A stretch of 64,000 nucleotides of DNA from Rhodobacteraceae bacterium S2214 (GCA_025141675.1 CP081161.1:1214001-1278000), one strand, 5' to 3'. Positions 17,278 through 26,787 are shown, counted from the stretch's first letter. Numbers and translations are program-made. The notes: generated by a model from the letters alone, not told the origin.

Positions 17278-18510
17278 TTATCCTTTCACACTGCCAGCAG
17301 TCAGTCCGGCTACCAAAAAGCGTTCGAACCAAAGGAAAAGGGCAAGAACGGGAACGGTCGCAATCACGGCACCCGCCATAAGATGTTGGCGCGGGACCTC
17401 TGACGAATTCAGTTCCGCTATGCCGCGTGACAAAGTGAACAGATCGACATTGTCGAGGAACATGAAGGCGAACAAAAATTCGTTCCAAGCGATCATGAAG
17501 ACGTAGAGCGCGACCGATGCCAGCGCGGGCAGAGCCAGCGGCAGCGTAATCTTGCGAATGACATTCAGCCGGGTAAGGCCGTCCATCAGACCCGCTTCTT
17601 CCAGTTCGGCGGGAATACCGCGGAAATACCCTTGCAGCATGTATAGCGCGACAGGGATCGTTGTGGCGGGGTAGACGAACAGAAGCCCCCATAACGTATT
17701 GCGCATTCCCAGTTGGCTAAAGATTGCATAAAGCGGAATGACCAGCACGATCATCGGCACCATATAGATCAGCAGGATCGACCGGCTGAGAAAGTTCTGA
17801 CCGGGAAACCGCAATCTTGCGACGGCGTAAGCGCCTGGCACTGCGAAAAACAGTGTGATGACCACCGTCGCGACAGACACCAACGCCGAATTGAACAAGT
17901 AGGTCCCAAAATGGTATTGGGTGAACAGTTCGATGTAGCTGCGGAACAATGCGGTAAAGCCTTGGCCAAAGTCGATTGAGAAATCAAGCGGGTTGGACAA
18001 CAGCAATTGCTGGTTCTTGAGGCTCATCATCACCATGACAAAGAACGGCAAGGCCACAGCGATGGTGAAGGTCACCAGACCAAACCCTTTCACGAACCGC
18101 AGGCACAAGACTTCGACATTGTACCGCTTTTCGTGCCCCGGACCCAGATTGGCGCAGGTCAGATGAATTGACTGCATTACAACAACGGCCATCAAAACGG
18201 TGAAGATCAATTGGCCAATTGAATAGGTATCGAGCGAAAGCCCAAGTGGCTGCGCACCGGATGCCACGACAAGCACCACGATAAATGCAAATCCCGCGAT
18301 CAGGCGTATGCCAATGGTTCGATCGCGCGGTGCATGAAACGCGAGTGCTGCCGCCGCAACCAATCCACCGAGTGCACCTGCGGTCACTTGAGGCTGGAAC
18401 GTCAGGCCGGAAATGAACAATGCCAACAAGGTGACAATGATCGACCAAATCGCTCCCCAAAGTGCCCCGAACAGGACCGAGAGATAGAAGATGTTTCCAA
18501 GACGGCTCAT
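17278..18510 (-). CDS. ABC transporter permease, MalG-like, with extra N-terminal helices
   Basis: This is an inner-membrane permease of a carbohydrate ABC importer (CUT1 type) with 410 residues. It carries the cytoplasmic EAA loop (GIPAELEEAGLMDGLTRLNV) and a typical MalG C-terminus. About 130 residues precede the core, forming around four additional hydrophobic helices (for example ALWGAIWSIIVTLLALFISG), which is longer than the ~280 residues of common MalG proteins. It overlaps the preceding permease gene by 4 bp and is followed after 3 bp by the hydrolase gene. Confidence 0.9.
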   Translation of the reverse strand: MSRLGNIFYLSVLFGALWGAIWSIIVTLLALFISGLTFQPQVTAGALGGLVAAAALAFHAPRDRTIGIRLIAGFAFIVVLVVASGAQPLGLSLDTYSIGQLIFTVLMAVVVMQSIHLTCANLGPGHEKRYNVEVLCLRFVKGFGLVTFTIAVALPFFVMVMMSLKNQQLLLSNPLDFSIDFGQGFTALFRSYIELFTQYHFGTYLFNSALVSVATVVITLFFAVPGAYAVARLRFPGQNFLSRSILLIYMVPMIVLVIPLYAIFSQLGMRNTLWGLLFVYPATTIPVALYMLQGYFRGIPAELEEAGLMDGLTRLNVIRKITLPLALPALASVALYVFMIAWNEFLFAFMFLDNVDLFTLSRGIAELNSSEVPRQHLMAGAVIATVPVLALFLWFERFLVAGLTAGSVKG

Positions 18511-19805
18511 GCGTCATCCTCCGGCGAGAATTTGAAGAAAATGACCGAGAAGCACAGCAACACCAAGAACACGACCACAGCGACCGCCGCACCAGCACCA
18601 AGGTTGGACACAGCAAAGGCTTGTTCATAGACGTTGACGGTTAGTGTGCGGGTGCCAGCGGCCCCACCGGTCAGCAAGAAGATGTCGTCGAACTTGTTGA
18701 ACGTCCAAATGAAGCGCAGCAGGAACAGGACCGCCATGATACCCATCAGTTGCGGCAACGATATGAAGCGGAACTGCTGCAATGGGGTGGCCCCGTCGAT
18801 CTCGGCGGCTTCATAAATGTCGGTCGACATGGATTGCATCCGCGCAAGGATGAACAACATCGCAAGCGGGAAATAGCGCCAGATTTCGAAGATGATCACG
18901 ACTGTCAAGGCGACTGGGAAGTCGAAAGTCAAACCAAGGAAACGGATTTCGACAGCGCGTTGTCCTAAGAAACTGATCGGCGTTTCGATCACGCCAAGTT
19001 GGATCAAAAGCGCGTTTAACGTGCCGCCCGGTCCGGGATCCAGCAGCAGCACCCATGCCAATGCAACGGCAATCACGGGGGCCACGTAGGGGGACAGGAA
19101 TAAACCGCGCAGGAAGGCCCGACCGCCAAATGTGATGTTCATCAATTGGGCGGCAAACAGCCCCATAACCAACGCACCAACTGTGCCGGCAATGGTGTAG
19201 TACATCGATGCCCACAGGACGGTCCAAAAGTCAGACGCGTTGAAAACACGGCGGAAGTTATCGAGCGTGAAATCGCCATTCGTCAGGATGTTTTCAGGCA
19301 CAAAGGTGAAGACGGGGTCGCTGTCTTTGATATTGTCCGGCGCGTCGATAAACGCCTGCGTCGCGGCAACTCTGACAATAATGTCTTCGCGTTGTCCGGG
19401 TTCATAATCACCCAGATCACACATTAGGTCCTGACCCGTACGTTCACACCGATCATCAACCGTGACGATCTCAAGGGTCGGGGGCACTGTGTCCGTGAAA
19501 ACGACATCTGCAATCGCGCTTTTGCGCGATGAATTGCGGGCGCGGTAGCGAATATCGGCTTCATCGCCTGCAACCGCAAGATCACCCATCAGGCGTTCAT
19601 TCATCAAAATCGCAGGCGCACGAAGATCGCCAAGCGTGACTGGTTTGAAACTGATCCAAACGTTTGCAATCAACGGGAACAGCACAACGGACAGCACGAT
19701 CAGAAAGGTCGGCAGCAGCAAAAGGTAGGCAAACCGCATCTCGCGTTTGGCGAGTGGGCCAAGACCTTTCGGCGGACCTTGATTGGGGATGTCGGGGATG
19801 GGCAT
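18507..19805 (-). CDS. ABC transporter permease, MalF-like
   Basis: This is the partner permease of 432 residues. After TM1 (FAYLLLLPTFLIVLSVVLFP) comes a periplasmic insertion of about 130 residues, like the P2 loop of MalF, before the remaining five to six helices. The EAA loop is DIYEAAEIDGATPLQQFRFI. The insertion contains VPPTLEIVTVDDRCERTGQD and probably contacts the binding protein. The gene starts 61 bp after the solute-binding protein stop and overlaps the next permease by 4 bp. Confidence 0.9.
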   Translation of the reverse strand: MPIPDIPNQGPPKGLGPLAKREMRFAYLLLLPTFLIVLSVVLFPLIANVWISFKPVTLGDLRAPAILMNERLMGDLAVAGDEADIRYRARNSSRKSAIADVVFTDTVPPTLEIVTVDDRCERTGQDLMCDLGDYEPGQREDIIVRVAATQAFIDAPDNIKDSDPVFTFVPENILTNGDFTLDNFRRVFNASDFWTVLWASMYYTIAGTVGALVMGLFAAQLMNITFGGRAFLRGLFLSPYVAPVIAVALAWVLLLDPGPGGTLNALLIQLGVIETPISFLGQRAVEIRFLGLTFDFPVALTVVIIFEIWRYFPLAMLFILARMQSMSTDIYEAAEIDGATPLQQFRFISLPQLMGIMAVLFLLRFIWTFNKFDDIFLLTGGAAGTRTLTVNVYEQAFAVSNLGAGAAVAVVVFLVLLCFSVIFFKFSPEDDA

Positions 19806-19866
19806 ATTGAAATTCTCGGTTCAAATGAATGGTCGGGGCAACGCGAGGCCGCCCCGATCGTTTGGC

Positions 19867-21216
19867 TTAGTTGGCCATCAGCGCCATGTGCTCTGCGACG
19901 ATTTTGTCGGCGGCTTCATCGACGGACAGATCGCCGTCTGTCATTTCGCGAATGACCTTGCTCATGATCTGGCTGTTGATGATGGTGGATGCGGCGGCCA
20001 ACTGGCCTGATTCCACGCCCCAACGGTCGCCCACGGACAGACCCGCAACGATATCGTCGATGACTTGCTGCGGGTAGATGTCACCTAAGGGGGCCTTGCG
20101 ATCCACACCAACATCAAGTCCGGCCCATGTGGCTTCATATTCCGAAGAACCGGCTTCAGGACCCGTGCGAACAGGGAACTTGCCTTCAGGCGCTTGGCTG
20201 AGCCAGTCACCGTATCCGTCGGATAGCAAGAATTTCACAAATTCCTGTGCCACTTCGGTGTTCGCATCGGCGGTGATGCCCATGTAACGTACGTCAGACC
20301 ATGCCGCACCGTCCGCATTACCCGGACCGGAAACCATCGTGGCAAAACCAGTGTTGCCAGCCAGTTCTTTTGTTGTCGGATCGTCGTTGATTGTAACAGG
20401 TGCGCTGTCACGCAGGCCGCCCAGTTCGTCCAAAATGGACGGGGACCAGATGATCATCGCGGCCTTACCGTCAAGGTACAGCTCACGAGATTGGGACCAG
20501 TACAGGTCGCCCTCTGGTGATGCAGCAACAAGTTCCTGATACATTTCAAGAAGTTGCTTGAGGTTCGTTGTGTCCTCGTTCACGGAACCGTCTGCATTGA
20601 CCGGTGTATAGCCCGTTGCCAATGACAGATGCTCGATCAACTGCATCATGTAGCCTTCGTCGATCTTGGTCGCGGCTACAAAACCGTACATCTCTGGCGG
20701 ATTGTGCAGTGCTTCAAGTCCAGCGCGGATCGCGTCGTAGGATGTCGGTGCTGCAAGACCTGCTTCCTCAAACAGGTCGTTGCGATAAACAACCATCTGT
20801 GTCCAACCGTCGGTTGGTACCGAAACGATTTCTCCGTCGCTCGAAGCCATGCGAATTGGGCCCGCTGCGAATGTGTCGACACCAAGATCATTAACGACTT
20901 CATCAGCAGCTGCGGTATCCAACAGACCGGCTTCTGCGTATGGCAAAAGGTGCTGGACTGTGTGGTTCAGCACATCAGGCAGATCACCGGCCGCAAATGC
21001 AGCGGTAGCGCGGGTCTGAATGTCGGATTCCTCAACGGGGATTAGTTCAACAACGTGACCTGTTGATGCTTCAAACGCATCGGCCATCTGCTGCTGAATT
21101 TCCATCCGTTCCGGCTGAACCTCCATCGTCCAAACGCGGATCGTATCAGCAGACGCAGCCCCGGCCAGAGCGGTCGATAGCATGAGCCCTGTTAATATAG
21201 TTGTCTTCCGTTTCAT
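19867..21216 (-). CDS. Extracellular solute-binding protein, family 1 (carbohydrate/osmolyte)
   Basis: This is the periplasmic receptor of the importer, 449 residues. The signal peptide is MKRKTTILTGLMLSTALAGA with cleavage predicted after ASA. The mature start DTIRVWTMEVQPERMEIQQQ and later text are typical of SBP_bac_1 sugar binders of the MalE/UgpB group. Its start overlaps the LacI stop by 4 bp (ATGA), so regulator and receptor are translationally coupled. The ligand is inferred from the GH63-type hydrolase in the operon: probably glucosylglycerate, mannosylglycerate or a related glycoside. Confidence 0.92.
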   Translation of the reverse strand: MKRKTTILTGLMLSTALAGAASADTIRVWTMEVQPERMEIQQQMADAFEASTGHVVELIPVEESDIQTRATAAFAAGDLPDVLNHTVQHLLPYAEAGLLDTAAADEVVNDLGVDTFAAGPIRMASSDGEIVSVPTDGWTQMVVYRNDLFEEAGLAAPTSYDAIRAGLEALHNPPEMYGFVAATKIDEGYMMQLIEHLSLATGYTPVNADGSVNEDTTNLKQLLEMYQELVAASPEGDLYWSQSRELYLDGKAAMIIWSPSILDELGGLRDSAPVTINDDPTTKELAGNTGFATMVSGPGNADGAAWSDVRYMGITADANTEVAQEFVKFLLSDGYGDWLSQAPEGKFPVRTGPEAGSSEYEATWAGLDVGVDRKAPLGDIYPQQVIDDIVAGLSVGDRWGVESGQLAAASTIINSQIMSKVIREMTDGDLSVDEAADKIVAEHMALMAN

Positions 21217-22283
21217 TGTAGTTCCTCCCTAATTGAAACTTCAGTTTGGCCTGCATTTTGATGCGCAGGTCCATCCGTCATGCGCTGCACCAAATGCGCG
21301 CGCTGTAGTTCTTGAAACTTGGTCGGGTCCCCACCGTCGATGATGGACAACAGCATATCGCCCAGACGCCGCCCCGCATGTGCCTGTGGCTGTGCCATCG
21401 TGCTCAGTGGTGGATTGGCGTGTTTGCCAAAGTGTAATCCGTCGTACCCAATAACAGACACGTCTTGACCCGGAACAAGATCACGGGTCCGCAACGCATC
21501 TAAGGCACCCAGTGCCATCATGTCCGTGACACAGACCATTGCAGTTGGAGGAACGTCCAGATCCATCAACAAACTGGCCGCCGCAGTGCCGCCATCGTCG
21601 TTAAATTCGGCGATCTGCACGAGATCAGGATCTTCGACCAAGCCATTATGCTTGAGACCACGCAAATATCCGTCAAGACGTTCCTGTGCGAACTGATACT
21701 GTAGTGGCGCCCCTATAAATCCGATCCGGCGATGACCCAGCCGCGCAAGGTGGTTGACGGCTGTTACAAACGCATCCTCGCCGTCCACATCATACCATGC
21801 ATAATCGTCGCTGTTTTGGGTGCGGCCATGGACCACAAACGGACAACCGAGGCTTTGCATCAGCTTGACGCGTGGATCGTTCTTTAAAGGACGTGATATA
21901 ACCAAACCGGAAATACGACCTGACTTGACCAACCGTTCGATGCTGGCAAGATCACCGACGGATGCATCCGCCTGACTAACGAGAAGATCCCAGTTGCGTT
22001 CGTTCAATGCTTCCCCCAACCCGGCAAGCAATTGCGCGACGAAAGGCTGGGCAATCGCACCAATTTGGCGTGGCATTAGGTAGCAAATCGTTTCGGGCGT
22101 TCCGATCGACAAGCGCCGCGCGTTTTGGTTCGGGCGATACCCCAATTGATCCGCAGCCTGCTTGACCCGTTCACGAGTCGCAGGGCTGATATCAGCGTAA
22201 TTGTTCAGCGCGCGGCTAACGGTGCTGACAGTTAGCCCCAAATGCGCGGCCAGAACTTTTAGATTAACTGATTTGTCCGCCAT
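21213..22283 (-). CDS. LacI family transcriptional regulator of the solute-uptake operon
   Basis: This 356-residue LacI/GalR repressor has the HTH and hinge VNLKVLAAHLGLTVSTVSRA and ATRERVKQAADQLGYRPN, followed by a periplasmic-binding-protein-like effector domain (VIGYDGLHFGKHANPPLSTM). It is the first gene of the operon, preceded by GGGGGAGA, and two LacI-type operators lie 28-65 bp upstream of its start, so it is very likely autoregulated with the transporter and hydrolase genes. The inducer is probably the imported glycoside or a breakdown product. Confidence 0.93.
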   Translation of the reverse strand: MADKSVNLKVLAAHLGLTVSTVSRALNNYADISPATRERVKQAADQLGYRPNQNARRLSIGTPETICYLMPRQIGAIAQPFVAQLLAGLGEALNERNWDLLVSQADASVGDLASIERLVKSGRISGLVISRPLKNDPRVKLMQSLGCPFVVHGRTQNSDDYAWYDVDGEDAFVTAVNHLARLGHRRIGFIGAPLQYQFAQERLDGYLRGLKHNGLVEDPDLVQIAEFNDDGGTAAASLLMDLDVPPTAMVCVTDMMALGALDALRTRDLVPGQDVSVIGYDGLHFGKHANPPLSTMAQPQAHAGRRLGDMLLSIIDGGDPTKFQELQRAHLVQRMTDGPAHQNAGQTEVSIREELQ

Positions 22284-22310
22284 CGATTCTCCCCCTACGT
22301 AAACGCTAAC

Positions 22311-22348
22311 CGAAACCGGTTTCGTAAATCAACCGAAATCGGTTTCGG
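22311..22348. promoter_or_regulatory. Two LacI-type operators
   Basis: CGAAACCGGTTTCG (22311-22324) is a perfect 14-bp palindrome. CCGAAATCGGTTTCGG (22333-22348) is a near-palindrome with the same half-sites. Their centres are 23 bp apart, directly upstream of the LacI-led operon. The central CG and AAACCGGTTT-like core are classic for LacI/GalR operators. Confidence 0.88.
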
Positions 22349-22398
22349 TGATTTTTGGACGATGGAAGTTAGGGCGGATTGCGTTGCAGAATTTGGCC

Positions 22399-23232
22399 CT
22401 AAAGGGCGAATTTTCGTTTGAAAAATGCCTGACAAGCTTCATCAATAGGCGATGCAGAATGTGCAAACACGACAGATCGCTTCGGCAGTTCTGGGATGAT
22501 TTCAATGTCGATCCCTGCCGTGTTCGACAGGCCCGCCCAGATCGGTAAAATGGCGCGACCTGCGCTGCCCGCGACCAAACTCGCGACGGTTTCGGGCGCA
22601 TCCATCTCGCAGAGTACGTTCTGTGATCTCAGATTCTGCGCGATCCAGCGCCACGCGATTTCGCCACCCCACGACGTTTTGTCGTATACGATGAGTGGTA
22701 GATCCGATGACGCGGCTTTAGTTGGGGTGACCCATGCAAACGATTGCTGCTCCAGCACTTTACACCTCACGCTCTTGGGAAGCGCAAAATGCGGTGCAAC
22801 CAGAATGGCCGCGTCTAATTCTGCACGCGACAGCAGGTCAAACAGATGGGCCGATGATCCCGGTGTAATGGTCAGATCAACATCCGGTGCGACCGCCTGA
22901 AGGTGCTTGATCAGCGATGGCACATGGTCGGCCAACGCGGTTGAAATCACGCCGAGCCGATAAGGCCCGGCCAAACCGTCCGCTGCGATATCGCTTGGCA
23001 AAAGGGCGGTTTCCGCGATGATCATTTTGATGCGCGGGATGATCCGCGTACACGCTGGGGTCGCGCGCACGGTTGGCCCTGACCTGCGGACAAGAACCAC
23101 GCCAAGTTCGTTTTCTAGCGCCTTCAAACGTTGACCGACGGCAGCCGCGGTCAGGTTTTGACGGCGCGCCGCTTCCGCGAGTGACCCGCCCTCGACGACG
23201 TCTAGTAAGGTCTGCAGGTAACGAATGTCCAA
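22399..23232 (-). CDS. LysR family transcriptional regulator
   Basis: This 277-residue LysR regulator has the HTH LLDVVEGGSLAEAARRQNLT followed by AAAVGQRLKALENELGVVLV, and a short effector domain. It is divergent from the VOC/2-hydroxyacid dehydrogenase pair (90 bp between starts) and probably controls it. Its 3' end faces the LacI operators, so the two units are separate. Confidence 0.88.
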   Translation of the reverse strand: MDIRYLQTLLDVVEGGSLAEAARRQNLTAAAVGQRLKALENELGVVLVRRSGPTVRATPACTRIIPRIKMIIAETALLPSDIAADGLAGPYRLGVISTALADHVPSLIKHLQAVAPDVDLTITPGSSAHLFDLLSRAELDAAILVAPHFALPKSVRCKVLEQQSFAWVTPTKAASSDLPLIVYDKTSWGGEIAWRWIAQNLRSQNVLCEMDAPETVASLVAGSAGRAILPIWAGLSNTAGIDIEIIPELPKRSVVFAHSASPIDEACQAFFKRKFAL

Positions 23233-23322
23233 ACTATCTCTTTCGATTGACCGTCGAGATACTCATTATTCGTTTTGTTGCCTGCGCGCTACTCTGTCTC
23301 CGAAAATACTACGGAGACCACG

Positions 23323-23736
23323 ATGCAAAGCACCTTTCATCTCGCCTATAACGTCCGCGACCTTGATGCGGCCCGCCAGTTCTACGGCGAAACGCTCGGG
23401 TGCGTTGAGGGACGGTCGACGCAAACATGGGTCGATTACAATTTCTTTGGGCATCAGATTTCGCTGCATCTTGGCGAACCCTTCAAAACCGAACCAACGG
23501 GTCATGTCGGCGATCATTTGGTCCCAATGCCACATCTTGGTGTCGTCCTTCGGATGGATGACTGGAACGCCTTGGCCGCGCACCTTGAAAGCCAAGGCGT
23601 CGCATTCATCATTCCACCAAGTTTACGGTTTGCGGGCGAACCGGGCGAACAAGCGACGATGTTCTTCCGCGACCCATCAGGCAATCCGATTGAAGTGAAA
23701 GGCTTCAAGGACCAAACAAATGTGTTCGCCACATGA
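23323..23736 (+). CDS. VOC (glyoxalase/bleomycin-resistance fold) family protein
   Basis: This is a 137-residue cytoplasmic protein from the ATG at 23323 (GGAG 7 bp upstream). It begins MQSTFHLAYNVRDLDAARQF and contains paired beta-alpha-beta-beta-beta modules and FFRDPSGNPIEVKGF, the usual C-terminal metal-Glu strand. Possible roles are dioxygenase, isomerase or lyase on a small organic acid. It overlaps the following 2-hydroxyacid dehydrogenase gene by 4 bp (ATGA), so the two products probably share a pathway. Confidence 0.85.
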   Translation: MQSTFHLAYNVRDLDAARQFYGETLGCVEGRSTQTWVDYNFFGHQISLHLGEPFKTEPTGHVGDHLVPMPHLGVVLRMDDWNALAAHLESQGVAFIIPPSLRFAGEPGEQATMFFRDPSGNPIEVKGFKDQTNVFAT

Positions 23737-24674
23737 CAGACCGACCTATCATCCCTTTTGTCAGCAATATCAGCGCTGCGTCGCGCAACGCGTGGTCGGT
23801 CCAGCTGCAGGCTGCGCTGCCAGATTTCCGTATAGTGCCATTTGACCCGAACGTCGATTTCGCAAACGCAGAGTTCGCGCTAGTCGCAAATCCTGACCCT
23901 GACCACCTGTCGCAGCTTCCAAACTTGAAATGGGTGCAAAGCCTTTGGGCTGGTGTGGAAAAGCTGGTGCATAGCTTACCGAATGACGTTGCAATCGTGC
24001 GGATGGCTGATCCGCAGTTGGCGAAAACAATGGCCGAAGCCGTTCTAACAATGACGTTGTACCTGCACCGCGATTTGCCAAAATACGCCTCCCAACAGGC
24101 GTCCGGCATTTGGGAACAACACGACGTTGTCCTCCCCGAGGATCGCAAAGTCGGCGTTCTGGGGCTTGGCGCATTGGGCCGTTCCGCCTGCGCCGCATTA
24201 TCACGGCACGGATTTGATGTGTTGGGGTGGAGCAGGTCGCCCAAATCCATACCAAACGTTCGGTGCTTTTCCGGCGAAGACGGCCTGACCGATTTGTTAC
24301 ACGTCAGCGATATCGTCGTTGTTTTGCTACCGCTTACCACAACAACGCGCGGATTGCTGGACCACACCCGTTTGTCACGTATGAAAAGCGGTGCATCGGT
24401 CATCAACTTCGCCCGTGCGCAGATCATCGAAACGGATGCGCTGCTCAATATGCTTGCGGCGCGGCATCTCAATCACGCCGTATTGGATGTTTTTGCAGTC
24501 GAACCGCTGCCGCGGATGGATCGTTTGTGGCGCACTGATAATCTGACAATTCTGCCTCATGTATCAGCGCCGACAAACATGAAAACCGCATCTGTAGTCG
24601 CAGCAAAAAACATCGCAACCTATTTTCGAACGGGTCAGGTGCCGGACAGTGTTGACCGCCAGCGAGGGTATTGA
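23733..24674 (+). CDS. D-2-hydroxyacid dehydrogenase, glyoxylate/hydroxypyruvate reductase A-like
   Basis: This NAD(P)H-dependent cytoplasmic reductase has 313 residues. The Rossmann motif is VGVLGLGALGRSACAALSRH. Catalytic-region residues are visible in VINFARAQIIETDALLN (Arg), DVFAVEPLPRMD (Glu) and LTILPHVSAPTN (His). GhrA-type enzymes reduce glyoxylate and hydroxypyruvate to glycolate and D-glycerate. It is translationally coupled to the VOC gene. The neighbouring operon could release D-glycerate, which this enzyme might interconvert, but the intervening LysR gene makes the link speculative. Confidence 0.85.
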   Translation: MTDRPIIPFVSNISAASRNAWSVQLQAALPDFRIVPFDPNVDFANAEFALVANPDPDHLSQLPNLKWVQSLWAGVEKLVHSLPNDVAIVRMADPQLAKTMAEAVLTMTLYLHRDLPKYASQQASGIWEQHDVVLPEDRKVGVLGLGALGRSACAALSRHGFDVLGWSRSPKSIPNVRCFSGEDGLTDLLHVSDIVVVLLPLTTTTRGLLDHTRLSRMKSGASVINFARAQIIETDALLNMLAARHLNHAVLDVFAVEPLPRMDRLWRTDNLTILPHVSAPTNMKTASVVAAKNIATYFRTGQVPDSVDRQRGY

Positions 24675-24782
24675 AGGTGCGATAACGTTTCGGTGATGCG
24701 CCCGCATGGCAAGTTATCGGCAGGAACCAAATCCTGACCTCGATGTTGTCCCCCCAACGCTTAGACGCTTGAAGGAGACACC

Positions 24783-26159
24783 ATGTCGACGATCACTACG
24801 ACCAATCCCGCCACAGGCGAGACGATTGAAGCCTACGACTTGATGACCAAAGAAACAGCCGTGCAAAAGCTGGAAGCAGCACACGCGGCCTTTCTTGATT
24901 GGCGGACAAAAACACATGCGGAACGCGCCCCATATTTGTCGCGGATTGCCGAAGTTCTGCGTGCGCATTCGGATGAATTGGCAGAGCTGATGACCCGTGA
25001 GACGGGCAAGCTGATCAAAGATGGCAAAACCGAAGTCGAAATCTGTGCCGCAATCTTTGACTACACTGCGGAAAACGGGCCGGACGTTCTGGCCGACGAG
25101 GAACGCGTGCATGGTCAAAACGAATCCCGTGGCGTGGTCACCCACCAACCCATCGGTGTGATTTATTCAATTCAGCCGTGGAATTTCCCACTATATCAGC
25201 CGGTCCGCGTTTTGGCGGCGAACCTAATGGCGGGCAACGGTTGTGTGCTCAAACACGCAAGTATCTGCACAGGATCGGGCCTTCGTCTGCGCGAACTGTG
25301 TATTGGAGCGGGTTTGCCTGAGGATTTGTTTCAGGTCATTCTGATCGACCATGAAACAAGCGATGATCTTATCGAACATCCGCTTGTGCGCGGTGTGACC
25401 ATGACGGGTAGCGACGGGGCAGGGCGCCATATTGGTGCAACGGCTGCTAAGGCGCTTAAAAAGACAGTGCTCGAACTGGGGTCAAACGACGCCTACCTCG
25501 TGTTGGAAGATGCTGACATCGAGACGGCCGTCAAATATTCCGTGATGGGCCGATTGTATAACAATGGCGAAACCTGTGTTTCCGCCAAACGTTTCGTGGT
25601 GACGGACAAGGTCTATGACGCATTCATGTCCGCATTTGTTGAACAGATGCAGGCGATCACCTTGGGCGATCCAACTGACGACGACACCCAGCTTGGGCCG
25701 TTGTCCAGCGAAGATCAGTTCAACACGGTGAAAGAACAAGTCGAGAAAAGCGTCGCAAACGGTGCAAAAATTCTCTGCGGCGGCGAAGCACCTGACTGCA
25801 CAGGGGCCTATTATCCTGCGACTGTTCTCGCGGATGTGGCGCCGGGTATGCCCGCTTACGATGATGAAATTTTCGGACCAGTCGCTGCAGTCATCCGCGC
25901 TAAAGACGACGAAGATGCGATGCGCATCGCCAACGATAGCCGGTACGGTCTTGGCGGCGGGATTTTCAGCAAAGACGAAGAACGTGCGCTAAGACTCGCC
26001 CGTGATCATTTCGATACGGGGATGGTCCGGATCAACACCTTTGGTGCTGCTGATCCAAACATGCCCTTCGGTGGTGTGAAGGATTCAGGCTACGGGCGCG
26101 AACACGGCGGTTTCGGCATGAAGGAATTCACAAACGCAAAGGCGATCTTTTTCTCATGA
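24783..26159 (+). CDS. NAD(P)-dependent aldehyde dehydrogenase (succinate-semialdehyde dehydrogenase-like)
   Basis: This 458-residue cytoplasmic aldehyde dehydrogenase has all family landmarks: the NAD-site Asn in YSIQPWNFPLYQP, Lys157 (GCVLKHAS), general base Glu231 (TVLELGSNDAYLVL) and catalytic Cys265 (YNNGETCVSAKRFVV). The short N-terminus and the LELGSND motif resemble SSADH/Sad-type enzymes. AAGGAG precedes the ATG. It starts a three-gene operon with a GST (4-bp overlap) and an NAD(P)-binding protein. The company suggests detoxification of a reactive aldehyde. Confidence 0.9.
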   Translation: MSTITTTNPATGETIEAYDLMTKETAVQKLEAAHAAFLDWRTKTHAERAPYLSRIAEVLRAHSDELAELMTRETGKLIKDGKTEVEICAAIFDYTAENGPDVLADEERVHGQNESRGVVTHQPIGVIYSIQPWNFPLYQPVRVLAANLMAGNGCVLKHASICTGSGLRLRELCIGAGLPEDLFQVILIDHETSDDLIEHPLVRGVTMTGSDGAGRHIGATAAKALKKTVLELGSNDAYLVLEDADIETAVKYSVMGRLYNNGETCVSAKRFVVTDKVYDAFMSAFVEQMQAITLGDPTDDDTQLGPLSSEDQFNTVKEQVEKSVANGAKILCGGEAPDCTGAYYPATVLADVAPGMPAYDDEIFGPVAAVIRAKDDEDAMRIANDSRYGLGGGIFSKDEERALRLARDHFDTGMVRINTFGAADPNMPFGGVKDSGYGREHGGFGMKEFTNAKAIFFS

Positions 26160-26770
26160 TTACACTACATGCATTGAAATATTCCCGCGCCACCCGCGTG
26201 TTGTGGTTGCTGGCCGATCTTGGCCAACCCTGCAACCGTGTGGATTATGACCGCACAGACAGCTTTCGCGCTCCAGACGCGTTGAAGCAGGTGCATCCGT
26301 TGGGGAAATCCCCAGTGATCGAAGATGACGGTGAAATGGTCGCGGAATCGGCCACAATCCTGCGCTACCTCGCGGCGAAATATGGTGACGACAGTCACAC
26401 ACCGCCGCAGGACACGGTGGCCTATTGGCAACACGAAGCGGTGCTCGACTATGTCGAGGCATCCTTCGCCGAAGCCGCGTTGCCAGCCATTCTGCCTGCT
26501 TTTGACGGCAAACCCGTGCCGGACAAGGCGCGCGCGGCGCTGTATCAACATCTCGACTACATCACCCAGCTGATTGGTGACGGCCCACTTCTGTTTGGCA
26601 AGCGCGCGATGCTGGCCGACATCCAGATGTCCTACATCATCGCACTTTTGGCACAGCTTGACCTGTTGGGCGACCATCCTGCGATCGCGACCTACTGGGA
26701 CGTTTTGCAAGAACAACCGGGCTACATCGCAGCACTAAAAGCCGCGGGTCCAATGGCCCCGAGCATTTAA
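26156..26770 (+). CDS. Glutathione S-transferase family protein
   Basis: This 204-residue cytosolic GST has an N-terminal thioredoxin-like domain (ITLHALKYSRATRVLWLLAD), the glutathione-binding segment HPLGKSPVIEDDGEMVAESA (cis-Pro and Glu-Ser motif), and an all-helical C-terminal domain. The catalytic residue is probably the Ser/Thr in SRATRV. It overlaps the aldehyde dehydrogenase gene by 4 bp, consistent with shared detoxification duty. Confidence 0.9.
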   Translation: MITLHALKYSRATRVLWLLADLGQPCNRVDYDRTDSFRAPDALKQVHPLGKSPVIEDDGEMVAESATILRYLAAKYGDDSHTPPQDTVAYWQHEAVLDYVEASFAEAALPAILPAFDGKPVPDKARAALYQHLDYITQLIGDGPLLFGKRAMLADIQMSYIIALLAQLDLLGDHPAIATYWDVLQEQPGYIAALKAAGPMAPSI

Positions 26771-26787
26771 CCAAGAAAGGACACGAC

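Noticed and set aside
23705..24472. Long minus-strand open frame over the hydroxyacid dehydrogenase gene
   Set aside because: It is antisense to a gene with clear Rossmann and catalytic motifs, and its product is Ser/Arg-rich without domain similarity.
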